Source: Desulfitobacterium sp038181555
GTDB taxonomy: Bacteria > Bacillota > Desulfitobacteriia > Desulfitobacteriales > Desulfitobacteriaceae
Direction: 5' to 3'
Length of the DNA stretch: 43,397 nucleotides
Assembly: GCF_038181555.1 (NCBI RefSeq)
Contig: NZ_JBBWUA010000026.1
Location: 1-43,397, forward strand
The notes under the pieces are model-generated. The model made no database searches, was not told the DNA's origin, and was given only the letters and a program-made list of their open reading frames with translations. A program made the position numbers and the translations under genes. Position 1 is the first letter of the stretch; each line of letters starts with the position of its first letter. This document shows positions 1 to 7,379 of the stretch, piece by piece.

Positions 1-141
1 ATTAGACCGTGTGCTTCACAAAAGCGAAGTGCTGAATCTAAGTGGTGATAGTTATAGGATCAAGCATCGACAGACCATTTTTAGGTAAAAAGTGTTCAAA
101 ATAAATTAACGAAATTTGTTCAAAAGTACTTGACGGTTACA
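1..141 (+). mobile_element. Right end of an IS21-family insertion sequence (partial)
   Basis: The first 141 bases hold the C-terminus of an IstB-type helper protein and then a terminal region in which TGTTCAAAA occurs twice, ending in CTTGACGGTTACA. Multiple terminal repeats and an outermost TGT/ACA are usual for IS21-family ends. The boundary is placed at 141 because base 142 onwards encodes, without a break on the minus strand, the N-terminus of an ABC exporter. The rest of the element lies outside the window, so the other end and the target duplication cannot be seen. Confidence 0.8.
2..88 (+). CDS. istB: IstB-like ATP-binding protein of IS21 family, C-terminal fragment
   Basis: The reading frame from base 2 to the TAA at 86-88 translates to 28 residues ending in GDSYRIKHRQTIFR. 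IstB proteins typically end in a GESYRxKHRQxIF-type tail, so I identify this as the last part of the IS21 transposition helper ATPase, which works with the IstA transposase to choose the target. The Walker motifs lie upstream of the window. The call rests on this short C-terminal motif plus the IS21-like terminal repeats just downstream. Confidence 0.75.
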   Translation, partial: LDRVLHKSEVLNLSGDSYRIKHRQTIFR

Positions 142-306
142 AATAGGGCCCGCCACATCTGCAGCAGTAGCCAAAACGAGCAAAATAAAGGCGAAAACCA
201 AGGTTTTCCTATGGGGCTTTAGATAGTAAAGCAGCCTGAGTATGGTCCTTCCTTGTCCGCTCAAGTCAGTTTGGGGTTCCATATCATCTGAGATAAGGGT
301 ACTCAT
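142..306 (-). pseudogene. N-terminal remnant of BmrD/YheH-like ABC exporter subunit, interrupted by IS21 element
   Basis: From the ATG at 306 the minus strand encodes 55 residues of a normal ABC-exporter N-terminus: a polar lead, RLLYYLKPHRK, then a first membrane helix ending ATAADVAGPI. The frame then enters the insertion sequence and stops after 11 foreign residues at 106. Its ATG overlaps the TGA of the upstream exporter gene (ATGA), the usual arrangement of heterodimeric BmrC/BmrD pairs. Five of six membrane helices and the whole nucleotide-binding domain are missing here. They may survive on the far side of the element, outside the window, but would no longer be joined. In BmrCD-type exporters this second subunit supplies the catalytic Walker-B glutamate, so the pair is probably inactive. 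Confidence 0.8.
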
Positions 307-2087
307 GCCTGCCGACCCCCTTCGCTAATCAAGCTTTCAAGTTGCTGTGCCCGATAGGTTTCCGCGTACCACCCTTCCCTTTCCATCAGTTGTTCATGAG
401 TTCCTCGCTCACTTATTTCCCCTTCTTGAAGAACAAGGATGAGATCGGCATGTTCAACAGCACTGAGGCGATGGGTAGAGATCAGAGTGGTTTTTTGACT
501 GCGGTTATTTTTTAGTTGCTGAAGGATTTGTTTTTCTGTCTTTGCATCGACAGCGGATAAGGAGTCATCCAGAATTAGGATTTCCGGTTGCAGAAGTAGG
601 GCTCGTGCGATAGAAATTCGTTGTTTCTGTCCCCCTGACAAGGTTACTCCCCGATCTCCCACAAGTGTCTCATATTGATCTTCAAAGCGTTCGATATCTT
701 CATGAATGCAGGCAATTTTAGCAGCTTGAGTTATTTCCGCGAGACTAGCATCCGGCTTTCCTAAGGCAATATTCTCAGCAATGGTGGTCGAGAAAAGAAA
801 ATGCTCCTGAGGTACATAGCCGAATGATCTACGCAAGGTGTCCAAAGATATGTCTTGGCTAGAGACCCCACCTATGAAAATATCTCCTTCTATCCCAGCA
901 AATTCACGCAATAATACCCTAAAAAGTGTCGTTTTACCACTTCCCGTTTTACCTACTACGCCAAGGGTCTGCCCTTCCTTTAAGGTGAAGTGGATATTCT
1001 TCAGCTCAGGATTCAATTGAGATGGATATGTAAATCGCTCGAGTTCAAAGATAATCTCACCACTGAGAATGGGTGTTGAGTGAAGATCACCCTCTAGACC
1101 TGAGTTCTCAACTGCGCAGTCTTTGACTTCTGATTCAACCTTAAGCAAAGCACTGACCCGATCATATGAGGCTCTTCCCCGTTCCATAATATTAAATAAC
1201 CAACCAAAGGCCAGCATCGGCCAAATAAACTGTCCTAAATATAGGGTAAATTGGGTGAGCTGGCCAAGGGTCAGTTGCTGCTGAACTACTTCATAGGACC
1301 CAAAGGATACAGCAAGAAAAAAAGAGATTCCGACAATCATCATAATTGTTGGATCATAAAGCGAGTCAACCACAGCTACTGCTTGATTCTTTTTTACCAC
1401 GTCATCGGAAATGTTACGAAAGCTTTCGATTTCTGCTTCTTCTTGGCCGAAGGCCTTCACCACACGAACTCCAGAGATATTCTCCTGAACTTTATCATTA
1501 AGATCGCCGAAGGCTTCTTGTGCTTTAAAAAATCGATCATGAAGCAATGTTCCGTAATAGCTAGAGACCCAAGCCATTATAGGCATGGGCAATAGGGTTA
1601 TTAACGTCAACTTCCAGCTGATAAACATGACCATCGAAAATACAACAAAACTTCCAGTCACAAGAGAATCGACGAGGGTCAACACTCCCATCCCCGCTGT
1701 GATTTCAATCGCTTGAATATCATTAGTAGCATGAGCCATTAAATCCCCAGTTCGCTGCTTTTGATAGAAGCTTGGCGACATTCGTGTAAAGTGCTCGAAA
1801 AGCTGTTTGCGCAGCATACGGCTAAGACGTGCAGCTGCCCCAAAAATCAAGATGCGCCAGCTATAACGGAGGAGGTAACCGAGAACTCCTAGACCCAATA
1901 GTGTAAATAACCAAGGCCAAAGGACTTCACGGGTTAAGGTCTGATGGGTAACCCCATCGACTATTTTGCCGACGATATAGGGTGGGTAAAGATTAATTGC
2001 GGCGACAATGACTAATATAATGATGCCAGTAATATAGCTTGTTTTTTCCTTTATAAAGAACCACATTAAATCTAAGAATAAACGCAT
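303..2087 (-). CDS. ABC multidrug exporter half-transporter, BmrC/YheI-like
   Basis: A 594-aa membrane-domain plus ATPase protein. The N-terminal half carries about six membrane helices; the C-terminal half has Walker A GKTGSGKTT, signature LSGGQKQRISIARALL, Walker B ILILDDSLSAVD and the H-loop STHRLSA. An Asp replaces the usual catalytic Glu after Walker B, as in the degenerate-site subunit BmrC (YheI) of heterodimeric exporters. The start chosen is the ATG at 2087, six bases after GAGG; a TTG four codons upstream lacks a site. The stop overlaps the start of the partner gene, which is broken by an IS21 element at 141/142. The protein is intact but probably has no partner. Family role: ATP-driven export of drugs or lipophilic compounds. 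A promoter and terminator-like hairpin upstream suggest attenuation control. Confidence 0.88.
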   Translation of the reverse strand: MRLFLDLMWFFIKEKTSYITGIIILVIVAAINLYPPYIVGKIVDGVTHQTLTREVLWPWLFTLLGLGVLGYLLRYSWRILIFGAAARLSRMLRKQLFEHFTRMSPSFYQKQRTGDLMAHATNDIQAIEITAGMGVLTLVDSLVTGSFVVFSMVMFISWKLTLITLLPMPIMAWVSSYYGTLLHDRFFKAQEAFGDLNDKVQENISGVRVVKAFGQEEAEIESFRNISDDVVKKNQAVAVVDSLYDPTIMMIVGISFFLAVSFGSYEVVQQQLTLGQLTQFTLYLGQFIWPMLAFGWLFNIMERGRASYDRVSALLKVESEVKDCAVENSGLEGDLHSTPILSGEIIFELERFTYPSQLNPELKNIHFTLKEGQTLGVVGKTGSGKTTLFRVLLREFAGIEGDIFIGGVSSQDISLDTLRRSFGYVPQEHFLFSTTIAENIALGKPDASLAEITQAAKIACIHEDIERFEDQYETLVGDRGVTLSGGQKQRISIARALLLQPEILILDDSLSAVDAKTEKQILQQLKNNRSQKTTLISTHRLSAVEHADLILVLQEGEISERGTHEQLMEREGWYAETYRAQQLESLISEGGRQA

Positions 2088-2215
2088 AATGCACCTCAAG
2101 CGCTGACGCTATTAATACCTAACATTGAATCAATCGTATGATTGAGATTCGAAAATATAATAACATATTTTAGATACAAGTCCCATTATTAGTTATAATT
2201 CCTATTAAAAATAAA

Positions 2216-2249
2216 TAAAAACACCTGCCGTCCATAAGCAGGTGTTTTT
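2216..2249 (-). terminator. Intrinsic terminator or attenuator upstream of the BmrC-like gene
   Basis: The arms ACACCTGC and GCAGGTGT enclose a 9-base loop and are extended by A-tracts and T-tracts on both sides, giving a strong bidirectional terminator shape. It lies between a promoter at 2301-2329 and the exporter start at 2087, with a second small hairpin (GCACTT/AAGTGC) at 2263-2277. It may simply end the small gene at 2359-2496, or it may be an attenuator for the exporter. Confidence 0.7.
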
Positions 2250-2300
2250 CCATTGTTCGCATGCACTTAAAAAGTGCGTCTCAATGTCAGCTCGTGATTC

Positions 2301-2329
2301 AGTTTACTCTTACTGTAGTGTTTTGTCAA
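2301..2329 (-). promoter_or_regulatory. Predicted sigma-A promoter
   Basis: On the minus strand TTGACA (2329-2324) and TAAACT (2306-2301) are separated by exactly 17 bases. The promoter sits just downstream of the small ORF at 2359-2496 and reads toward the hairpin at 2216-2249 and the exporter gene. Confidence 0.6.
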
Positions 2330-2358
2330 GGCGAAGAGTATTGAGTTGGTTGATAATT

Positions 2359-2496
2359 CTAGGTTCGCTCTTTCGAATTTGCCTTGCCAATCTTATCATT
2401 GTCATGAGCATCAAATGGCGGAATCTTATCGCCAGGATTTAAGTCCTTTTTATGGATGACTTGAACAATTTTGTTTCTTTCTTTTGGCTTTGACAT
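2359..2496 (-). CDS. Small hypothetical protein, 45 aa, highly charged
   Basis: A 45-codon frame starts at ATG 2496, preceded by a near-perfect AGGAGG site at proper spacing, and ends at TAG 2359-2361. The product is hydrophilic and rich in Lys, Asp and Asn (begins MSKPKERNKIVQV, contains DKIPPFDAHDNDKIGK), with no membrane segment or cysteine. I do not recognise a family. The strong ribosome binding site and clean codon use make it a credible gene rather than a chance frame. It lies divergent from the AhpD-like gene at 2672 and upstream of the exporter, from which it is separated by its own or a shared terminator. Confidence 0.6.
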   Translation of the reverse strand: MSKPKERNKIVQVIHKKDLNPGDKIPPFDAHDNDKIGKANSKERT

Positions 2497-2671
2497 GGTG
2501 TTCCTCCTTTGTTTTGAGTTATCCTTGTGGTTAGAGTACCCTAAGAAATTAAAATTATTTTAGAAATATATTTTGCACTATTGGTAGTTTAGATATAAAT
2601 TAGAATTATAATGTCTTAACTAATCTATGATCTTAAGATAATACCATTGAAAATGAATCGGAGGTTTTTGT

Positions 2672-2974
2672 ATGGCTTTACCACCTTTTTTACGACCCTT
2701 GGAAGCTTATGATCCCATCCTTGCTCAGGAAATAGAGAAAATTGTTTCCCTTTCCTTTCAAAAAAGCACTCTGGATGAAAGAACAAGAATTTTAATAACT
2801 CTTGCCCTGGATGCTGCCTTAGGGGCCTCAGAAGGGGTAGCTAATTTAGCCGGTCAAGCTCGTAGATTGGGAGTCTCTGATCAAGAAATTGCGGACACAT
2901 TGCGTTTAGCATACTTTACTTCAGGCTGTTCAACTCTGACGACTTCCTTTGCAGCCTTCGAAAAAAAGGAGTAA
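2672..2974 (+). CDS. Carboxymuconolactone decarboxylase/AhpD-family small protein
   Basis: A 100-aa all-helical protein whose central stretch (LDERTRILITLALDAALGASEGVANLAGQARRLGVSDQEIADTLRLAYFTSGC) matches the carboxymuconolactone decarboxylase fold used by AhpD-like proteins. The family's redox CxxC is absent: there is only one Cys, at about residue 86, so thiol peroxidase-partner activity is unlikely and the biochemical role is unknown. The start is well supported by GGAGG nine bases before the ATG. The DUF1294 gene follows after four bases with its site inside this gene's end, so the two are probably co-transcribed. Confidence 0.7.
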   Translation: MALPPFLRPLEAYDPILAQEIEKIVSLSFQKSTLDERTRILITLALDAALGASEGVANLAGQARRLGVSDQEIADTLRLAYFTSGCSTLTTSFAAFEKKE

Positions 2975-2978
2975 GGAT

Positions 2979-3263
2979 ATGAGTATCGCACAAGATCTTT
3001 GGCCCTTAGGAGCTCTATATGTATTATTGAATTGCCTGGGCTTTTTCCTCATGGGACGAGATAAATATCTTGCTCGTAGAAACCGCTGGCGAATTCCTGA
3101 GAAGTGGTTCTTTACTTTAGCTTTTTTGGGCGGTGCTTTGGGAACTTTACTGGGAATGCGCGTTTTCCGGCATAAAACCAAACATAAGCTCTTTACTTGG
3201 GGAATTCCGCTTCTTTTGATATGGAACATAGTAGTGATCTACGAGATATGGAAGTACATATAA
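2979..3263 (+). CDS. DUF1294 family small membrane protein
   Basis: A 94-aa membrane protein: helix near residues 5-23 (PLGALYVLLNCLGFFLMG), then the typical DUF1294 motif D-K-x-x-A-(4)-RIPE (DKYLARRNRWRIPEK), a second helix with GGALGTLLGMRVFRHKTKH, and a third helix near the C-terminus. The family has no assigned function. The ATG at 2979 is used because AAAGGAGTAAGG precedes it; an earlier in-frame start would overlap the AhpD-like gene by 26 bases. Likely second gene of a two-gene operon. Confidence 0.85.
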   Translation: MSIAQDLWPLGALYVLLNCLGFFLMGRDKYLARRNRWRIPEKWFFTLAFLGGALGTLLGMRVFRHKTKHKLFTWGIPLLLIWNIVVIYEIWKYI

Positions 3264-3277
3264 AGTAGAGGAAACTG

Positions 3278-3667
3278 CTATTTTAAACCATAGTTCCAAC
3301 CCATAAGTCCTCGCTTCAGGTGTAAAATCTGACTAAAATCATTTTTTAGAAGTATTCGCAGGGCAGCAGGGCTTCTTCCACCTGAAGCGCAATGAACTAA
3401 AACCGGCTTATCCTTATATTTTTGTAGTTCCGATAATCGAGTGGATAATTCTCCAACCGGAATGGATTTTGAACCTGAGATATGCCCTTTCATATATTCA
3501 TCTTTCGTGCGTACATCGATGATGACGACATCTTTGTTCGATTTAATTAATTCATACGCTTCTTCTGCCGTTAAGTTTTTGATCGCTTTATTATTGGCTG
3601 TTGAGAATCTGCGCAGAAACAAAAATACAATAATGACCGCTGCAATGATCAGATAAAGATTATCCAT
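3278..3667 (-). CDS. Membrane-anchored rhodanese-like sulfurtransferase
   Basis: A 129-aa protein with an N-terminal membrane helix (LYLIIAAVIIVFLFL, residues 4-18) followed by a single rhodanese domain: LTAEEAYELI, VVIIDVRTKDEYMKGHI and the active-site loop HCASGGRS with the persulfide-forming Cys. It likely moves sulfane sulfur near the membrane face. The ATG at 3667 is preceded by GGGGTGG. About 210 bases upstream is a promoter whose spacer contains a perfect CCCC/GGGG inverted repeat of the CsoR/CstR type, which fits control of sulfurtransferase genes by a persulfide-sensing repressor; no such repressor is encoded in the window. Confidence 0.88.
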   Translation of the reverse strand: MDNLYLIIAAVIIVFLFLRRFSTANNKAIKNLTAEEAYELIKSNKDVVIIDVRTKDEYMKGHISGSKSIPVGELSTRLSELQKYKDKPVLVHCASGGRSPAALRILLKNDFSQILHLKRGLMGWNYGLK

Positions 3668-3677
3668 TTAATCCACC

Positions 3678-3830
3678 CCTTCTTACTTCTTAGTTCTTAC
3701 TTCTTCAGATTCATTTTTTTGTTTTTTAGTTTCTTGCTCTTAGTTCTTTATCTTCTTTGGGTTTTTGAGTATTTGGTTTTTTGTCCTCTGTTCCTTGTTC
3801 GTTTTTTGTTCCTTGCTTGTAGACTATTTC
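3678..3830. repeat. Low-complexity pyrimidine-rich tract (purine-rich on minus strand)
   Basis: In the leader between the rhodanese gene and its predicted promoter, the plus strand is almost entirely T/C-rich with irregular echoes of TTCTTA, TTCTT and GTTCCTTG. Read on the minus strand it would form an unstructured A/G-rich transcript leader of about 150 bases. No open frame of note crosses it. Confidence 0.5.
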
Positions 3831-3878
3831 TAGACGCTTCATCTTTTTAAGAATTTGAGATCAATTTGTATGATATAT

Positions 3879-3907
3879 ATCATATACCCCAAGGGGGTAT
3901 AATGCAA
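3879..3907 (-). promoter_or_regulatory. Promoter overlapped by CsoR/CstR-like operator, upstream of rhodanese gene
   Basis: On the minus strand TTGCAT (3907-3902) and TATGAT (3884-3879) are separated by 17 bases. The spacer is filled by the perfect inverted repeat TATACCCC-AAG-GGGGTATA (3883-3901). This is the layout and sequence style of CsoR-family operators (copper CsoR, persulfide CstR). A second palindrome, TGATATATATCA, lies at 3871-3882 over and beyond the -10. Confidence 0.6.
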
Positions 3908-4004
3908 GTGCAAAATAATGACATTCGTTGGGAAGTCAATAAAACTAGTCTTGTCATTGGTTTTATGTGAACTTCAGGAATTGCTTTAACTTCATTACAT
4001 ACAA

Positions 4005-4048
4005 AGCATGTCCCAAATACGAAGGCGCATTCGTATTTGGGACATGCT
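4005..4048 (-). terminator. Long perfect hairpin downstream of the FUSC-like gene
   Basis: Two 19-base arms (AGCATGTCCCAAATACGAA and its exact complement) enclose the 6-base loop GGCGCA. It lies 25 bases beyond the stop of the minus-strand gene at 4073. The following minus-strand bases (TTTGTATG) are only weakly T-rich, so it may act as a terminator or mainly as an mRNA 3' stabiliser. Confidence 0.55.
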
Positions 4049-4072
4049 ATATTTCACACTCAATATTTCAGT

Positions 4073-5212
4073 CTATTCGGGATCTTTTGCCAAATCGGAT
4101 GGTATTGGATATATCGAATTCTTATCCTTCTTTTTTTGGCTTAGTTCATAACAGCTTCGCATGCGTTTGGATGCCCAACGCATTTCTGTTGCCACCACAC
4201 CAATTTCCATCGTAGCACGCAGAAAGTAGACCCCACTAAAATTCTTTTGCCATAAGTCCATTACTTGATCAAATTCACTCCAATAGGCTTGATCAAGGGT
4301 TCTAAGTGGCGTAGCCGGTGGGTATGTAAAGCTGAGATAGAGCTGATCCCTTAGAGCTGCTAAATTATCTTTGCCAACGAGAATGTAATCCAAAAGGCTT
4401 TGGAATTCCTGAGTAATGTGAGTACCCATTTGTGGGGGAGCATCCGGCGCCTGGCGCCTCTTAACCCTTTGACGGGTCATTTCTTCGATATTCTCGCCGC
4501 GTTCGATAAAGCCTCGACAAAGCTCCAAGAGCCGTTCCATCAGTTGCATTTTGTCTTGGGTGTTGAATTCCTCTCGAGCATGCTCATAGAGGTTTGTAAC
4601 CTGTTCCAATCTCTCTTCGAGATGAGTTGGTTTTGGCTTTTCATAATTACTCAGTGTCGTAGATTCTACGTAGTGTACGAGACTATTTAAAAAATAAATC
4701 GAGGAATCATAAAAAAGAGAAAATAGCTTTTCTTTAAAATTTCTCTTATAACGTGGTGGCGCAAGAACACGGTTAATTATAAGGGCTACAGCAAGCCCGA
4801 TAAATATAGACAAAGAGCGTGAAAGTGCGTGCTCCAAAAATTGCTCATAAGGCGCATCAAGAATAAAGATGATGGAGACAATTCCAGGATTTACGCCACT
4901 CCAGCCCATACGATTGGAAATGGCAATCATTAAAATGACGGCTAGACCAATAATATATGGATTCGTTCCCAAGGTTAGGCCAAGCACGATGGCTAGTGCA
5001 ATGGCAATAATGTTAATCAAGACCTGCTCCCAGGCGTTGGTTAAGGCCTTACTCACCGAAGGCTGCATATTTATAGCTACTGTAATAGCCGCAAAGTTTG
5101 CTGGTTCCACGGAAAAAAGCTGACAAATCAGTAGGGCAATGGTTACGCCCAAGCCCGTCTTCAGAATTCGGGGACCAAACCATTTTCTTAGGGTAGAAAA
5201 CAGGAGAACCAC
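4073..5212 (-). CDS. Aromatic acid exporter family (FUSC/DUF939-like) membrane protein
   Basis: The N-terminal 140 or so residues form four to six membrane helices (TGLGVTIALLICQLF, PANFAAITVAINMQPSVSKA, NIIAIALAIVLGLTLG, IIGLAVILMIAISN, SLSIFIGLAVALIINRVL) with the QPS motif typical of the ArAE/FUSC family; the remainder is a cytoplasmic helical domain of about 200 residues. Proposed family role is efflux of aromatic or other weak acids, not proven here. The start is uncertain. GTG 5212 follows GAAGG by four bases and gives a product of about 379 aa starting just before FSTLRKWFGPRILKTG. An ATG at 5311 would add 33 residues unlike the family and has no clear site; a CTG at 5203 sits nine bases after GGAAGG. 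Confidence 0.75.
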   Translation of the reverse strand: MVLLFSTLRKWFGPRILKTGLGVTIALLICQLFSVEPANFAAITVAINMQPSVSKALTNAWEQVLINIIAIALAIVLGLTLGTNPYIIGLAVILMIAISNRMGWSGVNPGIVSIIFILDAPYEQFLEHALSRSLSIFIGLAVALIINRVLAPPRYKRNFKEKLFSLFYDSSIYFLNSLVHYVESTTLSNYEKPKPTHLEERLEQVTNLYEHAREEFNTQDKMQLMERLLELCRGFIERGENIEEMTRQRVKRRQAPDAPPQMGTHITQEFQSLLDYILVGKDNLAALRDQLYLSFTYPPATPLRTLDQAYWSEFDQVMDLWQKNFSGVYFLRATMEIGVVATEMRWASKRMRSCYELSQKKKDKNSIYPIPSDLAKDPE

Positions 5213-5336
5213 CCTTCCTTCTATGTAATTAGCATATAGTATGCTAGTGAAGATGCGATATATGTATCTTGAGTATAGTCCTGAGAAGAAACTTTGACAA
5301 GAGCTCTTCATAATTCTGGAATCTTGGTAAAAAAAG

Positions 5337-5363
5337 CTAACCCAGGATTAGATCCTGGGTTAG
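5337..5363 (-). terminator. Intrinsic terminator of the fatty-acid oxidation operon
   Basis: Arms CTAACCCAGGAT and ATCCTGGGTTAG form a 12-bp stem with a 3-base loop. On the minus strand it is followed by a run of seven T. It lies 15 bases after the stop of the enoyl-CoA hydratase gene, the last gene of the cluster. Confidence 0.85.
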
Positions 5364-5378
5364 TCGAATTGAACATCA

Positions 5379-6161
5379 TTAACGGCCTTGATAATCAGTG
5401 GTCGTTTTTGCGAGAAAAGCCTTGCACCCGTTCTTTTGGTCCTCCGTACTAAAGGTTTGAGCAAAGACCTCGGCTTCATAGGCCTGACCGCTTAATAAAT
5501 CTAAGTTTTCTCCTTTGACAATAGCACTCTTTGTTAATTGGACTGCAATCGGTGCTTTGGACGAAATCTTTTTTGCCATGTCAATTGCCTGTCCTAGTAG
5601 CTCTTCTTTGGGATATATTCGGTTCACTAAACCCATGCGAAAAGCTTCCTCAGCGTTAATTATGTCAGTTGTCAATAGAAGCTCACTGGCGCGGCCACTA
5701 CCTACTAAACGCGGGAGCCTTTGTGTACCGCCGAAGCCTGCCAAGATTCCAAGGCCCACTTCCGGTTGGCCGAATTTGGCGTTTGTGCTCGCTAGACGAA
5801 TATCACAGGCCATAGCTAATTCCAAGCCACCCCCCAAGGCAAAACCATTAACGGCAGCAATAACGGGCTGTGGAAGGGTTTCGATGAGGTTCATCAATTT
5901 ATGCCCTAATTGACTAAAATGCCTTGCCTCAATTGGGCTCTTTTCACTCATCTCCGCAATATCCGCCCCAGCCACGAAAGACTTCTCGCCACTTCCTGTC
6001 AGGATGACGGCTCGAATGTTTGAATCAGCCGCTAACTCATGAAATCCATGGGTGAGCTCCTGTATCGTTGCCGAATTTAGTGCATTCAATGCCTTGGGCC
6101 GGTTGATAGTAATTATTGCTATCTGGTCCTGATAATCAATGAGTATGTTTTCATAGGTCAT
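5379..6161 (-). CDS. Enoyl-CoA hydratase/crotonase
   Basis: A 260-aa crotonase-fold protein, normal length for the family. It contains the oxyanion-hole segments SFVAGADIAEM and ALGGGLELAMACD and both catalytic acid positions (Glu in GGGLELA and Glu in FGQPEVGLG), so hydration of crotonyl-CoA-type substrates to 3-hydroxyacyl-CoA is expected. The start at ATG 6161 lies eight bases after AGGG; a TTG at 6182 inside the preceding gene is less likely. It follows the thiolase stop by four bases and is the last gene of the operon, with a terminator directly after it. Confidence 0.92.
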   Translation of the reverse strand: MTYENILIDYQDQIAIITINRPKALNALNSATIQELTHGFHELAADSNIRAVILTGSGEKSFVAGADIAEMSEKSPIEARHFSQLGHKLMNLIETLPQPVIAAVNGFALGGGLELAMACDIRLASTNAKFGQPEVGLGILAGFGGTQRLPRLVGSGRASELLLTTDIINAEEAFRMGLVNRIYPKEELLGQAIDMAKKISSKAPIAVQLTKSAIVKGENLDLLSGQAYEAEVFAQTFSTEDQKNGCKAFLAKTTTDYQGR

Positions 6162-6165
6162 ATCC

Positions 6166-7350
6166 TCATCCCTGCCTTTCAACTATGAGGCTGATTCCTT
6201 GGCCACCTCCGATACATAATGTGGCAAGCCCACGGCGGACCTTACGCCGTTTTAATTCGTGTAATAAAGTTACAAGGATACGGGTGCCAGAGGCTCCAAT
6301 CGGATGACCAATGGCTATCGAGCCGCCATTGACATTCGTTTTTTCACTCTCTAAGCCAAGCTCCTGTGTAACGATAGCTGCTTGGGATGCGAAAGCCTCA
6401 TTGGCCTCGACCAGATCAATGTCTTGAATTGTTAAACCGGCCTTCGCCAATGCTTTACGAGTAGCCGGAATAGGTCCGGTACCCATGATGAGGGGATCGA
6501 CCCCGGCTGAAGCCCAAGAAGTAATTTTGGCAAGGATGGGTAATCCCATTTCCTCGGCTTTTTCTCGAGACATTACTACAATGGCCGCGGCTCCATCATT
6601 GATTCCCGAGGCATTTCCCGCTGTCACTGTGCCATCCTTTTTAAATGCTGGGCGTAGCTTCGCTAAACTTTCTGCTGTTGCCCCAAAACGTGGGAACTCA
6701 TCTTGATTAAATACAAGGGGATCACCCTTCTTTTGGGGAATTTCCACGGGAATGATTTCTTCAATGAATCTTCCTGATAGGATAGCCTCCTCAGCTCTGG
6801 TTTGACTACGCAAAGCAAGTTGATCCTGGTCCTCTCTAGTAATGTTAAATTGTTCTGCGATGTTTTCCGCTGTCAATCCCATATGGATATCATGAAAGGC
6901 ATCAGTTAAGCCATCGACAATCATGGTATCCACTACGCTGCCATTTCCCATTCGATATCCTTTTCTAGCTTTAGGCAATGCATAGGAAGAAGAAGACATG
7001 CATTCCATACCACCGGCAACAATAATATCTGCATCTCCTGAGATAATAGCTTGAGCAGCACAGATAACGGATTTAAGTCCTGAGCCACACACCTTATTTA
7101 CGGTCCAGGCAGGAACTTCTTGAGGAATTCCTGCTTTCATGGATGCTTGGCGGGCAGGATTTTGCCCTGCCGCTGCACTAAGAACATTTCCCATAATAAC
7201 TTCTTGAACATCACTTGGTTGCAGCTGGGCTCGTTTTATGGCTTCTTTAATCGCGATTGCTCCAAGCTCCGCTCCACTAAAGCTCTCTAATGCACCACCA
7301 AAAGAACCGACAGGTGTTCTCGCTGCACTGACAATTACAACTTCTTTCAT
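6166..7350 (-). CDS. Acetyl-CoA acetyltransferase (thiolase)
   Basis: A 394-aa thiolase with all active-site blocks: nucleophilic Cys in NKVCGSGLKS (about residue 88), NEAFASQA, the His block GHPIGASGTRI and the C-terminal Cys block LCIGGGQGIS. In this operon it most likely works in the degradative direction, cleaving acetoacetyl-CoA with CoA into two acetyl-CoA. AGGAGGAGAATC precedes the ATG. It lies 29 bases after the CoA-transferase gene and four bases before the hydratase gene. Confidence 0.95.
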   Translation of the reverse strand: MKEVVIVSAARTPVGSFGGALESFSGAELGAIAIKEAIKRAQLQPSDVQEVIMGNVLSAAAGQNPARQASMKAGIPQEVPAWTVNKVCGSGLKSVICAAQAIISGDADIIVAGGMECMSSSSYALPKARKGYRMGNGSVVDTMIVDGLTDAFHDIHMGLTAENIAEQFNITREDQDQLALRSQTRAEEAILSGRFIEEIIPVEIPQKKGDPLVFNQDEFPRFGATAESLAKLRPAFKKDGTVTAGNASGINDGAAAIVVMSREKAEEMGLPILAKITSWASAGVDPLIMGTGPIPATRKALAKAGLTIQDIDLVEANEAFASQAAIVTQELGLESEKTNVNGGSIAIGHPIGASGTRILVTLLHELKRRKVRRGLATLCIGGGQGISLIVERQG

Positions 7351-7379
7351 GATTCTCCTCCTAAAAATACTGTTTTCCC

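Noticed and set aside
3967..4215. 82-codon plus-strand frame between the rhodanese and FUSC-like genes
   Set aside because: It crosses the long perfect hairpin and is antisense to the FUSC-like C-terminus; no ribosome binding site.
5203..5203. CTG start for the FUSC-like gene
   Set aside because: A GTG nine bases upstream with a nearby GAAGG site is the simpler explanation.
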